DNA from: Gammaproteobacteria bacterium | Lineage (GTDB): Bacteria > Pseudomonadota > Gammaproteobacteria > HTCC5015 | Length of the DNA stretch: 54,917 nucleotides | Assembly (NCBI GenBank): GCA_028284675.1 | Contig: JANQRI010000031.1 | Coordinates: 1-54,917, forward strand | Direction of reading: 5' to 3' | Part shown: positions 35,844 to 44,449 of the stretch, piece after piece | Numbering within the stretch: position 1 is the stretch's first letter | Layout: each line of letters begins with the position of its first letter | The notes under the pieces: model-generated | Told to the model about the DNA's origin: nothing | The model's input: only the letters and a program-made list of their open reading frames with translations | Database searches by the model: none | Position numbers and translations under genes: made by a program

Positions 35844-36606
35844 GGTATATTCCTTGCTTAGGTAATGGGTCAGGCCGACTGGTATTGTCTGGTAATTTAT
35901 TTTCGGGCCATTGTTTGGTCAATGAATTAAAGGCATCTATAATGCTAATATCAGTTTCAATTTGATATGCATCACCGATGGTAAACGGAAAATCATCACG
36001 AATATTGGCGCAATAAAGTTTATCTGTCAGTGCTGCCAGCCTGTTTAAGCTGTTTTGACAGCCGGTTGCCGCTGCTATTATGATTTTTTTAACATTCTGC
36101 TTGCGTAGCGCCTGAATGGTAGCTTGCATAGTTGCGCCGGTGGCGATACCGTCATCAACCAATATAATGTTGCGATCGGCCAGCTCAGAAAAGCCATATC
36201 GGTTTTGCGGTTGCTCCAGCCGAACTTTTTCATGATTCTCAAGTATACTTTTAGTGACTGCTGTTTGATCCAGCCGGGAGTGTGATATCACTTCTTCATT
36301 GAGATAGACTGAGCCGTCAAATGCAACCGCGCCATAAGCTGTATGTTTGTCCCATGGAAAAGTCAGTTTTTTAGTTACAGCAATATCCGAACCCAACCCC
36401 AGTGTTTCCGCTAATGTCACAGCAAGCGGGATGCCGCTGTTTGCAATACCCAGAATTAATGTATCCGTGTGTTGATGGCTTTCTAATAGCGTGGCCAGGG
36501 CTTCGGCAGCATGTTGGTGATTACGAAACACCCGATTGCGATTGCGTAGCTGCGGTATATCCGTAATGCTGCAATTTAATATGGAGGGCTGGTTTGTGTA
36601 TGCCAT
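35830..36606 (-). CDS. Type I phosphoribosyltransferase-domain protein
   Basis: The 258-residue protein has the PRPP-binding loop IILVDDGIATGATM and the earlier ILGIANSGIPLA backbone loop. The domain is of the ComF/Rv0571c-like kind often found in stress and hypoxia operons, and a flexible tail follows. The natural substrate is unknown. It is first in an operon with class I aldolase. An FNR box lies about 64 bp upstream. Confidence 0.85.
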   Translation of the reverse strand: MAYTNQPSILNCSITDIPQLRNRNRVFRNHQHAAEALATLLESHQHTDTLILGIANSGIPLAVTLAETLGLGSDIAVTKKLTFPWDKHTAYGAVAFDGSVYLNEEVISHSRLDQTAVTKSILENHEKVRLEQPQNRYGFSELADRNIILVDDGIATGATMQATIQALRKQNVKKIIIAAATGCQNSLNRLAALTDKLYCANIRDDFPFTIGDAYQIETDISIIDAFNSLTKQWPENKLPDNTSRPDPLPKQGIYHEHS

Positions 36607-36669
36607 TTATCTCTATCGCTTAAACTCTAAAAAATTACCAGCAGTGTAATTTTTTCCTGGTCAATCATT

Positions 36670-36683
36670 TTGACTTGAGTCAA
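36670..36683 (-). promoter_or_regulatory. FNR box of the phosphoribosyltransferase-aldolase operon
   Basis: TTGAC-TTGA-GTCAA, a perfect palindrome, about 64 bases before the start codon. Confidence 0.75.
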
Positions 36684-36744
36684 GCACCGCTGAATTGATG
36701 ATTGTATTGGATGCTCCAGGTGTGCACCGATAGAGCGGGTTTTA

Positions 36745-36758
36745 TTGATTTGTGTCAA
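36745..36758 (+). promoter_or_regulatory. FNR box of the YbaK gene
   Basis: TTGAT-TTGT-GTCAA, about 64 bases before the start. Together with the box at 36670 it serves divergent units. Confidence 0.75.
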
Positions 36759-36821
36759 TTTTGAAATTGCGGGGGTATTGGAGAATATACGCCAGAGTGA
36801 CGATTTATGAGGTGCTTATCT

Positions 36822-37295
36822 ATGCAAATTCCTAATACCGTTATTAAGCACTTGCAACAGAATTATGTTGATTATCAGGTTATACCTCACCCGCATTCAC
36901 AGACTAGTCTGGAAACTGCAAAAAGCGCACAGGTTGACAGCCATAAAATAGCCAAGGGTGTGCTGCTAAAAGACACTGCCGGCTATATTCTGGCGGTTAT
37001 ACCCGCTGACTGTGAGCTTAATCTAAAAGCGCTTGAAGAGGCGGTTGACCGCCGGTTGCAATTGGTTAAAGAGCAGGAATTAAGTGATATTTTCTTAGAT
37101 TGTGAGCTGGGTGCGGTGCCGGCAATAGGTTCGGCCTATGGTCTGAAAACTGTTGTGGATACCAGTTTACGCATGCTGCCAAACCTTTATTTTGAGTCGG
37201 GTAACCATAGAGATTTAATCGGTGTTGCTGAGTCACAATTTGAGGTTTTGTTGCAGGGTGCAGTTTATAAACCTATCCGTAAATTAATGTATTAA
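36822..37295 (+). CDS. YbaK/ProX-type aminoacyl-tRNA deacylase
   Basis: ATG 36822 has GAGGTG 7 bases upstream; the frame runs on from 36807. The product is 157 residues with the YbaK/EbsC fold: YQVIPHPHSQTSLETA, the Lys of IAKGVLLKD, and GAVPAIGSAYG. Such proteins hydrolyse mischarged tRNA, for example Ala- or Cys-tRNA(Pro). Its place in the FNR island suggests translation quality control in stress. Confidence 0.88.
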   Translation: MQIPNTVIKHLQQNYVDYQVIPHPHSQTSLETAKSAQVDSHKIAKGVLLKDTAGYILAVIPADCELNLKALEEAVDRRLQLVKEQELSDIFLDCELGAVPAIGSAYGLKTVVDTSLRMLPNLYFESGNHRDLIGVAESQFEVLLQGAVYKPIRKLMY

Positions 37296-37441
37296 ATTTT
37301 ATTACCGTATGATAAGAGCGTCCGGTACGATATAGTTGTTTGGATATTTTCCATCGCAATGTTTTACTGAATATTTTGGCTGTCCGATTACTTGCTGAGT
37401 GTGGGTTTTCGGGGCTCTGCTGCACAATTTGCCGGTAAAAT

Positions 37442-37455
37442 TTGATACAGGTCAA
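37442..37455 (+). promoter_or_regulatory. FNR box of the hsp20 gene
   Basis: TTGAT-ACAG-GTCAA, 73 bases before the start. Confidence 0.75.
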
Positions 37456-37527
37456 CACTATTTTTGCGGAATAAATTTAAATAATCTTTGAATATGCGGC
37501 AGCAGTTTCACTGTTCAAAGGAGGTGT

Positions 37528-37989
37528 ATGATGAGTTTAGTAAGATATGAACCGGTAAATTATTTTAATCGTTTTAGAAAAGATATGGATAGGCTGTTTG
37601 GATCGATGGGGGGATTGATGTCTTCTTTTGATGATGAAGAGGACAGCAGCATTGTCACCAGTCAATGGGCCCCGGCAGTGGATATTCGGGAAGAAGACCA
37701 TCAGTTTGTGATTAATGCGGATATCCCCGGTGTTCCCGCGAAAGATATTGAGGTCAGTATGGAAAACAATATGCTCACTATAAAAGGAGAGCGCTCTACG
37801 GAAAGCAAGGAAGATCGTGGCAATTACAGGCGCATAGAACGGTCGCATGGAATGTTTTACCGGCGTTTTAGCCTGCCGGATACGGCTGATAGCGGGCATG
37901 TTAAGGCAAGAGGTAAAAATGGTGTATTGGAAATCACTATTGCAAAACGCGAAGCGGCCAAACCTCACCGTATTGCTGTTCAGTCTTAG
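37528..37989 (+). CDS. Hsp20 small heat-shock protein
   Basis: The 153-residue protein has a short N-terminal arm (YFNRFRKDMDRLFGSMGG), an alpha-crystallin domain (about 45-140: WAPAVDIREED, NMLTIKGER, and a final GVLEI motif) and a short tail. It holds unfolding proteins without ATP. The ribosome site AAAGGAGG is very strong; ATG 37528 and 37531 are both possible. It is FNR-box controlled, and a 12-bp GC-rich hairpin follows it. Confidence 0.95.
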   Translation: MMSLVRYEPVNYFNRFRKDMDRLFGSMGGLMSSFDDEEDSSIVTSQWAPAVDIREEDHQFVINADIPGVPAKDIEVSMENNMLTIKGERSTESKEDRGNYRRIERSHGMFYRRFSLPDTADSGHVKARGKNGVLEITIAKREAAKPHRIAVQS

Positions 37990-38000
37990 TGATATATGGA

Positions 38001-38042
38001 GCCCCGGATAAGTGTATTGTAAGGTTTGGCTTATTCCGGGGC
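38001..38042 (+). terminator. Strong hairpin after hsp20
   Basis: GCCCCGGATAAG pairs with CTTATTCCGGGGC, a 12-bp stem with one bulged T over a 17-base loop. No T-run follows, so it may protect the mRNA end rather than end transcription. Confidence 0.5.
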
Positions 38043-38062
38043 GAAAGCTTGTATGACGTAAG

Positions 38063-38182
38063 ATGGTTGTGGATGATCGGTCATTAAAGGGAATTTTAAA
38101 AATCGCCAAACAACATAAGATTGATTTAATTGTGCTGGGAAAACGTGAGTGGGGCACTATGGATTTATTACTGAGCGGGTAG
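38063..38182 (+). pseudogene. Universal stress protein (UspA) C-terminal remnant
   Basis: Thirty-nine codons give MVVDDRSLKGILKIAKQHK then IDLIVLGKREWGTMDLLLSG and a stop. The DLIVLGKxxxG stretch is the C-terminal ATP-binding loop region of UspA domains, which normally have about 140 residues. The rest of the domain is absent. Confidence 0.6.
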
Positions 38183-38258
38183 TCTTAGCCGGGCATTATT
38201 AAGTCAACCACCTTGCGATGTGATGGTCACAAGAGCTTAATGTTTTGTATTCGACCGA

Positions 38259-38531
38259 GTGGGCTGGTGCGTTGTATATATTACTGCATTTTATTTAGAT
38301 GTTATAGACGGTTGGCCCGGCAGTATTTTTTTCAAATACCCCTATGTTTTGAAGAACTGGTCCGGCCTGTTTTTATTGCTGCAAGCAAATGTGGCGATTG
38401 GTATGGCTTTGGTGGCCACCCAGCGCTTTGAGGCTATCCGTGAATTGATATTGGCGTTGATACTAACGGCAACAGTGGTATTTAAAATAACCAGCCCGGT
38501 ATTCACTCGCATAATACTAAAAAACCGGTGA
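38259..38531 (+). pseudogene. Cation:proton antiporter C-terminal remnant
   Basis: The frame gives GLFLLLQANVAIGMALVA, then TATVVFKITSPVFTRIIL. This matches the last helices of CPA-type Na+/H+ or K+/H+ antiporters (the usual form is LLPQAGVAIGLALVA). The upstream 45 codons do not fit the family, and the other frame at 38213-38431 does not either. It is a tail left after deletion, next to the UspA tail. Confidence 0.55.
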
Positions 38532-38791
38532 AGCCGGTGTGAAGTTGGGATGCCGGTAAGGCGGTTCGCAGAGTATTTTGAAATAGGCTCTAAGTAATTT
38601 CCGATATTTATTAGTTAGTAAATCGGATATAAAGGCTTGTGTGATCTGCGCTATAATTACTCTACCGAGCTATATTAATGTCTCAATAAAGATTGTGCTT
38701 CCATAATTTATCCAAAGAAGAGAGCTTTGGCGGTATCGCTCTGTTGGATGGCTATTGATATGTAAGTCACTAATTCTGGGGAAGGCCGGAT

Positions 38792-39607
38792 ATGAACAGC
38801 AGATCTGTTGTTTCGCTAAAGCAAGCACGGCATTCCTGTGAAGGCTGTACTGTTCCCGGTCTTTGTTTGGCGGATAATCTGTTGGATCACTCTCCAGGAG
38901 AGGGGCGAGCCAAACTTGGCTCGATTATACATCAGCACCGTTTATTGAACCGGGCCGAGTACCTGTTTATCGCGGGTGACCGGTTCACAGCCTTATATAT
39001 TATATGCTCAGGGTCGGCAAAGTCGTATGTGTTATCCGAGAGCGGTGAACAACAAATTACCGGATTCCATTTTCCCGGTGACCTTATCGGTATAGACGGT
39101 TTCGATACTGGGAGGCATGCTTACAGCCTGGAGTTTCTGGAAACCAGCAGTGTTTGCCGGGTTGGTCTGGCGGAGTTGGATAAATTGCTTGCTGAGTCGT
39201 CGGTGTTACGCAGTTGCGTATTAAAGGTGATGAGTCATGCGCTGATTGAAGAGCAGCGGCTATTGTTGAGCCTTGGCAAACTCAATGCCGAGCAACGCCT
39301 GGCTGGTTTTTTACTGGACTTGTCGGTGCGTTTTAAGCACCGTGGGGTTTCGGAGCATGCTTTCAACCTCAGTATGTCACGTAACGATATCGCTAATTAT
39401 CTGGGTCTGGTTGTTGAAACCATCAGCCGCACGTTAAGCAAGTTTCAGCGGCTGGGGTTGATCGACGTACAGCGCCGCCGGATTCAGATCCTTCAAGCTG
39501 ATAAATTAAAGTCCTGTGTTGATGCGGATGATGGTGAAGACTGGATGTCAGTTTCACCGGAAACGCCTATTCTGCCGTCGCAGGCTGTGCTGGATCCACC
39601 AACGTGA
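38792..39607 (+). CDS. fnr: FNR-type oxygen-sensing regulator
   Basis: The 271-residue protein has CEGCTVPGLC (Cys 16, 19, 25; C-x2-C-x5-C) and Cys 122, the four ligands that hold the [4Fe-4S] cluster in FNR, then a cNMP-like fold and a Crp-type HTH. The recognition helix carries VETISR, the residues that read TTGAT in E. coli FNR. So it should activate or repress genes with TTGAT-N4-ATCAA boxes when oxygen is low. Nine such boxes lie within 15 kb. A C-terminal tail of about 35 residues after the HTH is longer than usual. Its 3' end overlaps the convergent PEP synthase gene by 41 bp. Confidence 0.94.
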   Translation: MNSRSVVSLKQARHSCEGCTVPGLCLADNLLDHSPGEGRAKLGSIIHQHRLLNRAEYLFIAGDRFTALYIICSGSAKSYVLSESGEQQITGFHFPGDLIGIDGFDTGRHAYSLEFLETSSVCRVGLAELDKLLAESSVLRSCVLKVMSHALIEEQRLLLSLGKLNAEQRLAGFLLDLSVRFKHRGVSEHAFNLSMSRNDIANYLGLVVETISRTLSKFQRLGLIDVQRRRIQILQADKLKSCVDADDGEDWMSVSPETPILPSQAVLDPPT

Positions 39608-41993
39608 GTTTATTTTCTAATTGATAAATCCGGTGTAAGGTGTCGACCAGTGTGTCTGGGTTCAGGCTGATCGAGTCAATACCCAGTTTGACCAGATATT
39701 CGGCGATTTCAGGGTAGTCGGAAGGTGCCTGGCCGCAAATGCCGCTATAGCAGTGATTGCGTCTGGCCCCTTCAATCGCCATGCGAATCATTTTCAATAC
39801 TCCCGGGTCACGCTCGTCGAAATCAAAAGCGACGGTTTCCGAGTCGCGATCCACGCCCAGTACCAGCTGAGTTAAGTCATTGGAGCCAATTGAAAAACCG
39901 TCAAACAGTTTCGCGAATTCATCGATAAGCAGGATATTATTCGGAATCTCGCACATCATATAGACTTCCAGCCCGTGTTCGCCCCTGACTAAGCCATGTT
40001 TTTGCATAGTACTCAGAACAGCCTCCGCTTCCTGCACCCGTCGGCAAAACGGAACCATGACTTTCAGATTATTCATGCCCATCGTTTGCCGTACATGTTT
40101 TATTGCCAGACACTCCAGGGCGAAACCGTCGGCGTATAAAGGGTGCGCATAACGTGCGGCGCCCCGAAATCCCAGCATGGGGTTTTCTTCGAGGGGCTCA
40201 AAATCCCGGCCACCGATCAGGTTGGCATATTCATTGGTTTTAAAGTCCGATAACCTGGCAATTACCGGTCTTGGATAAAATGCGGCGGCAATCATACCGA
40301 TACCTTCAGAAAGTTTTTCAATAAAATAATCCGCACCGCTGTTGTAATCGGCGATTAATGTTTTGAGCTGCTGTCGTTGACTCCGGTCTTTGATTTTGTC
40401 CGGTTTAAGCAGTGCCAGCGGATGCGCTTTTATTGTTTCACTGATAATAAATTCCATCCGTGCCAGACCCACGCCGTCGCAGGGCAGGCCGCTTAATGCA
40501 AAAGCCCGTTCAGGAGTGCCGACATTCAGCATCAGCTCAGTTTTAGGTTTTGGTAAATTATCGAGATGTATGACTTGTTCGTTAAAGTCAAGTTTGCCGG
40601 TATAAATTTTGCCGGTGTTGCCTTCTGCGCAGCTGACGGTTACCAGCATGCCGTTCTGCAAAGTATCCGTGGCTTCATGTGCACCGACTATTGCGGGGAT
40701 GCCCAGCTCGCGCGCAACAATCGCGGCATGGCAAGTGCGTCCGCCCCGGTCAGTTATAATAGCACCGGCTGCTTTCATTACCGGCCCCCAATCGGGACGG
40801 GTATTTTCAGCAACCAGTACTTCACCCGGCCGGAAATCATACAGTTCATCCGGTGAAAAAATCTTGCGCACTTTACCAATTGCAACCTGGTTACCGATTG
40901 CCCGGCCGGTTAAAATTACATCGCCTTTCTGCTGCATTTGGTAGGTTTTATGAATATTGGTTGGCCGGAGTGACGCAACTGTTTCCGGACGCGCCTGGAT
41001 TAGATACAGTTCACCGTCGATGCCGTCTTTGGCCCATTCCATATCCATGGGGACGGGTTTTCCGGCTTTATCACTGTAATGTGCTTCGGTTTTAATCGCA
41101 TAATCCGCCAACTTGAGCACTTCCTGATCGGAGATGCAGTACTGCGTCCGATCGATATCCGGGGTGGAGATATTCCGGATGCTTTCACCCGGTTTTTCCG
41201 AATAAATCATTTTCAAACGTTTTGCACCCAGGATGTGTTGTAATACCGACCGGTAGCCTTGTTGAAAAGTCGGTTTATGTACATAAAATTCGTCCGGATC
41301 AATTAAACCTTGTACGATGTTTTCACCCAAACCGTAAGCGCCGGTAATATAGACAACATCGCGAAAACCGGACTCGGTATCCAGGCTGAACATTACGCCG
41401 CTGGCGGCCAGATCTGAGCGGACCATTTTCATGATGCTAATGGATAAAGCCACTTTGAAGTGATCAAAGTTATTATTGATACGGTAGGTGATAGCCCGAT
41501 CGGTAAATAAAGACGCAAAGCAATGACGGCAGGCATCAAGTAGAGCGGTATCACCCTGTATGTTCAAATAGGTATCATGCTGGCCGGCAAAGCTGGCATT
41601 CGGTAAATCTTCAGCAGTGGCCGAACTGCGTACGGCCACAGATAAATCCTCGCCGTATTGTTTTTGCAGTTCATGATAAGCCGCTAAGATTTCAGTGCGT
41701 AATTTATCGGAAATCCCGATATTATAAATCAAGTGACGGATGACTTTGCCTTGCAGGCTTAATAGCTCGACATCATTCGGGTTGAGCTTGTCCAGTAAAT
41801 TATGGATCTTATCCCAGGCACCTGCAGAATCCAGCATATCCCGATAGGCTTCAGCCGTAATTGCAAAACCATTGGGTATTTTAATATTTTGAAAGCTTAA
41901 GTGATGATACATTTCACCCAGCGAAGCATTTTTCCCGCCCACCAAAGGCACATCATCAATGCTGATATCTTTAAACCATTTTATATAGCCCAT
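39567..41993 (-). CDS. ppsA: Phosphoenolpyruvate synthase
   Basis: The 808-residue protein has the N-terminal ATP-grasp domain (VGGKNASLGEM, VRSSATAEDLPNASFAGQ), the phospho-His swivel domain (GGRTCHAAIVAREL, His 422) and the PEP/pyruvate TIM barrel (SIGSNDLTQLVLGVDRDS, YSGICGQAPSD with the catalytic Cys). It makes PEP from pyruvate and ATP for gluconeogenesis. It follows the STAS-like gene by 6 bp and is likely cotranscribed with it from a promoter near FNR boxes. Its 3' end overlaps fnr by 41 bp. Confidence 0.96.
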   Translation of the reverse strand: MGYIKWFKDISIDDVPLVGGKNASLGEMYHHLSFQNIKIPNGFAITAEAYRDMLDSAGAWDKIHNLLDKLNPNDVELLSLQGKVIRHLIYNIGISDKLRTEILAAYHELQKQYGEDLSVAVRSSATAEDLPNASFAGQHDTYLNIQGDTALLDACRHCFASLFTDRAITYRINNNFDHFKVALSISIMKMVRSDLAASGVMFSLDTESGFRDVVYITGAYGLGENIVQGLIDPDEFYVHKPTFQQGYRSVLQHILGAKRLKMIYSEKPGESIRNISTPDIDRTQYCISDQEVLKLADYAIKTEAHYSDKAGKPVPMDMEWAKDGIDGELYLIQARPETVASLRPTNIHKTYQMQQKGDVILTGRAIGNQVAIGKVRKIFSPDELYDFRPGEVLVAENTRPDWGPVMKAAGAIITDRGGRTCHAAIVARELGIPAIVGAHEATDTLQNGMLVTVSCAEGNTGKIYTGKLDFNEQVIHLDNLPKPKTELMLNVGTPERAFALSGLPCDGVGLARMEFIISETIKAHPLALLKPDKIKDRSQRQQLKTLIADYNSGADYFIEKLSEGIGMIAAAFYPRPVIARLSDFKTNEYANLIGGRDFEPLEENPMLGFRGAARYAHPLYADGFALECLAIKHVRQTMGMNNLKVMVPFCRRVQEAEAVLSTMQKHGLVRGEHGLEVYMMCEIPNNILLIDEFAKLFDGFSIGSNDLTQLVLGVDRDSETVAFDFDERDPGVLKMIRMAIEGARRNHCYSGICGQAPSDYPEIAEYLVKLGIDSISLNPDTLVDTLHRIYQLENKLTLVDPAQPATAE

Positions 41994-41999
41994 TTTAAG

Positions 42000-42380
42000 T
42001 CACTCTTGCAGCCAGCGTATTGCGTCAGTGTAATGCTCAAAGTATCTGGTTTCTCCCGGGACAAACCAGGATCCAACTTTAGTGCCTATTCCCTGCCAGT
42101 TCTTGTTACCATAAATGGCGATTTTTTCGAATTTTCTGCCGTGTTTTAAGCCGAGTTTGAAATCATCCCAGGCGGCACGCAGTTCCCACGACTCCATTTC
42201 AGTTCCATCAAATAATAGTCTTATTTTAGGGTTTTTGACGCCTTCCAGCGCGGAGTTAATCATTGGGGTAATAGTTTCATAGTCTTCATGGGTTAATTTT
42301 CCAACTGCCTTTAATGACAGGAAAAAATCAGAGCCGATACGTTCAATTCCAATAAATAAACCATGGCGGGTTATGTCCAT
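42000..42380 (-). CDS. SpoIIAA-like STAS/SEC14-fold protein
   Basis: The 126-residue protein has the pattern of the SpoIIAA-like family (PF11964 type): LSLKAVGKLTHEDYETI, PKIRLLFDGTEMESWE, then KIAIYGNKNWQGIG near the end. Such proteins are small cytoplasmic STAS/CRAL-TRIO-like folds of unclear role, often beside stress genes. It is the first gene of the unit with PEP synthase. Two FNR boxes lie in the divergent region upstream. Confidence 0.8.
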   Translation of the reverse strand: MDITRHGLFIGIERIGSDFFLSLKAVGKLTHEDYETITPMINSALEGVKNPKIRLLFDGTEMESWELRAAWDDFKLGLKHGRKFEKIAIYGNKNWQGIGTKVGSWFVPGETRYFEHYTDAIRWLQE

Positions 42381-42580
42381 AATCTAAAGTCACTTCTGTT
42401 ATTGAAATATGCAAAACCCACTTGTAAATTTTCCTAGATAAATAAATCAGTATACAGGCCTGAAAAAACTGCCACCTTGATTCTCTGTATTACATTCGAA
42501 AAATAAGTATCAATATGAGCCAGTTGCATCAGCTGCTTCCTGAACCGTGTTTCACCATAGCTGATTTTCAATATCTTTAA

Positions 42581-42594
42581 TTGATGTATATCAA
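42581..42594. promoter_or_regulatory. FNR box
   Basis: TTGAT-GTAT-ATCAA. Its orientation is ambiguous; it is farther from the CBS gene than the second box and may serve the STAS-ppsA unit. Confidence 0.8.
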
Positions 42595-42658
42595 TATAGG
42601 GCAGTGATAAGGTTTTAGGTTGCCGCCGGCAATAATGGTGTTTTTAATGCGACAATTG

Positions 42659-42672
42659 TTGATGTAAATCAA
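42659..42672 (+). promoter_or_regulatory. FNR box of the CBS gene
   Basis: TTGAT-GTAA-ATCAA, 60 bases before the CBS gene start. Confidence 0.82.
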
Positions 42673-42731
42673 GATAAGTTTGGCTAAAACTGGTTTTAAT
42701 TGCAGTCTGGATTTTTGTAAGAGAGGTTAAA

Positions 42732-43187
42732 ATGCAGGCTGGCGAAGTTTGTAAACGTGATGTGGTAACGGCAGCAGCAGATATGCCTGTCGTTGAGATA
42801 GCGCAATTAATGCGTAAGCAGCATGTCGGCAGTATTGTTATTGTTGATGAAAAAGATACAATCAGCAAACCGGTAGGTATTATTACAGATAGAGACCTGG
42901 TGTTGGAAGTGTTGGCTTTGAAGGTTGACCCTCTAAAACTGCTGGTTTCTGATTTGATGAGCGATGATATTATTTTTAAAAACTATAATGATGATATCTG
43001 GCATTGCATGCAGGTGATGAAATCCAATGGTATCAGGCGACTGCCGATTGTTGATCATCGTCAATCATTGATTGGCATTATTACTTTGGATGATGTTATT
43101 GATGTGCTTATCACTCAGTTGGGGGAGTTATCAAGGACCATATCAAATGAGCAGTACCGGGAAAAGTCTACTCGTCAGCGCATCTGA
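42732..43187 (+). CDS. CBS-pair regulatory protein
   Basis: The 151-residue protein is two CBS motifs in a row (about 8-60 and 72-130), each ending in a GIITxxDL/V helix: VGIITDRDLVLEVL and IGIITLDDVIDVL. CBS pairs bind adenine nucleotides and sense energy state. No effector domain is present. A good GAGAGG ribosome site lies before ATG 42732. It has an FNR box, and the bactofilin-like gene overlaps its end, so the two are one unit. Confidence 0.93.
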   Translation: MQAGEVCKRDVVTAAADMPVVEIAQLMRKQHVGSIVIVDEKDTISKPVGIITDRDLVLEVLALKVDPLKLLVSDLMSDDIIFKNYNDDIWHCMQVMKSNGIRRLPIVDHRQSLIGIITLDDVIDVLITQLGELSRTISNEQYREKSTRQRI

Positions 43188-44364
43188 ATTTTTCCGGTAT
43201 CCAAAAATGAAAAACATAAAATATGCCGCCGTCATACTGTTTTCATTCAGCTGTTTGATTTTTTTTATGCTTGCCGCGTATGCGCAGCAAACAGGGGAGT
43301 CAATTAGCAAGCAGGGCATTGTGCATGATGATCTTTATATGGCTGGTGGCAATATACATATTCGGGCCGAAGTAACGGGTGACGTGGTCGCGGCAGGAGG
43401 CCGTGTATTTATCAGGCAAAAAGTGAAGGGTGATGTTATAGCCGCCGCCGGCCGGGTGTTGATGATGGCTGAAGTATCAGATGATGTCCGGCTGGCTGGC
43501 GGTGATGTGACTTTATCAGGGCATGTGGGTGACGATGCGATCCTCGCAGGCGGCAGTGTGACGGTAACGCCGGAGAGCATTATTGAAGGACGCGGGTGGT
43601 TGTCAGGCGGTTATCTGGATATTGCCGGCCATTTCAAACAGGAGCTAAAAGCTGCCGGTGGCCGGATTATTTTAAACGCAAGGGTGGACGGAGATGTGGA
43701 GTTAACGGGGGAGTGGGTTAATATTTCATCATCAACCGTAATCAACGGCGATTTGATTTACCGCAGCCCCAATAAGGCTGAAATAGATAATGCAGCCAAG
43801 ATTAATGGCACTATTAAACATATTCCTGCCGAGCGTCCCGGTCTCGGTGTCTCTACAGGTGAATTTATATTTGCAGGGTTGCTGGTTTTTTTAGGTGTGC
43901 TCGCTACGGCTATTTTAACCGGATTGGTGCTATATGTTGCGCTCCCGGGAGTATTTCATGCCGGTTCGGAACTGGCCAAACAACAACCTTTAAAATATCT
44001 GGGTCTGGGTTTTCTGATATTGGCGGTACCACCGGCCGTTATGGGTGTGCTTATATTCACATTGATTGGTTTACCATTAGCGATAGCGCTGTTTTTTTTG
44101 TACGGTTTATTTTTACTTTTCAGTATTTTTATTGGCATATTTTATGCCGGTGATCGATTAATAAGGTTAATCAAAAAAGATCCGGTTTTTTCAAAACGCC
44201 AACATATCGTTTATTTTTCAACAGCAATCTTATTGTTTCTTTTGCTTAATTTAATACCTTTTGTGGGCAACCTGGTTTTTCTGTTTTTGATAATGACTGG
44301 GATGGGTGTTTTGTCGCAAATCGTATTCAACATTTTTAAAGAGCAACGGATCGCAAACTCCTAA
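43147..44364 (+). CDS. Bactofilin-like polymerising domain with membrane helices
   Basis: The frame is open from 43072; ATG 43147 has AAGGA 9 bases upstream and overlaps the CBS gene, while ATG 43207 is the start nearest the signal segment (MKNIKYAAVILFSFS). The protein has a signal peptide, then a beta-solenoid of short repeats with GDVVAAGG, GDVIAAAG, DDVRLAGG and DDAILAGG. Three or four membrane helices follow in the last 200 residues. The repeats resemble bactofilin-type scaffolds, probably periplasmic here. The function is unknown; an envelope scaffold or stress role is inferred. Confidence 0.75.
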   Translation: MSSTGKSLLVSASEFFRYPKMKNIKYAAVILFSFSCLIFFMLAAYAQQTGESISKQGIVHDDLYMAGGNIHIRAEVTGDVVAAGGRVFIRQKVKGDVIAAAGRVLMMAEVSDDVRLAGGDVTLSGHVGDDAILAGGSVTVTPESIIEGRGWLSGGYLDIAGHFKQELKAAGGRIILNARVDGDVELTGEWVNISSSTVINGDLIYRSPNKAEIDNAAKINGTIKHIPAERPGLGVSTGEFIFAGLLVFLGVLATAILTGLVLYVALPGVFHAGSELAKQQPLKYLGLGFLILAVPPAVMGVLIFTLIGLPLAIALFFLYGLFLLFSIFIGIFYAGDRLIRLIKKDPVFSKRQHIVYFSTAILLFLLLNLIPFVGNLVFLFLIMTGMGVLSQIVFNIFKEQRIANS

Positions 44365-44404
44365 AAAGCAATCGGGCACTGTGTTTGATGAATATGCAAT
44401 AAAA

Positions 44405-44431
44405 AAGGTTCGACTGCCTGCGATGAACCTT
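44405..44431 (-). terminator. Terminator of the ABC exporter operon
   Basis: AAGGTTC pairs with GAACCTT over a 13-base loop; read on the minus strand it is followed by TTTTTT. It sits between two convergent genes, so may serve both. Confidence 0.75.
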
Positions 44432-44449
44432 ATTATCATTTCTTAGGCT

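Larger units (their letters stand above)
37990..38791. other. 800-bp region with two gene remnants before fnr
   Basis: It holds a hairpin (38001-38042), a universal-stress-protein tail (38063-38182), an antiporter tail (38259-38531) and the fnr leader. I see no FNR box upstream of fnr itself. Confidence 0.6.
42381..42731. other. 351-bp divergent promoter region with two FNR boxes
   Basis: Apart from the boxes at 42581 and 42659 I see no gene or repeat. The boxes are about 200 and 280 bases from the STAS-like gene and about 138 and 60 bases from the CBS gene. Confidence 0.6.

Noticed and set aside
38754..38768. TTGAT-ATGTAAGTCA upstream of fnr, as an FNR box
   Set aside because: The second half-site is at the wrong spacing, so autoregulation is not supported.
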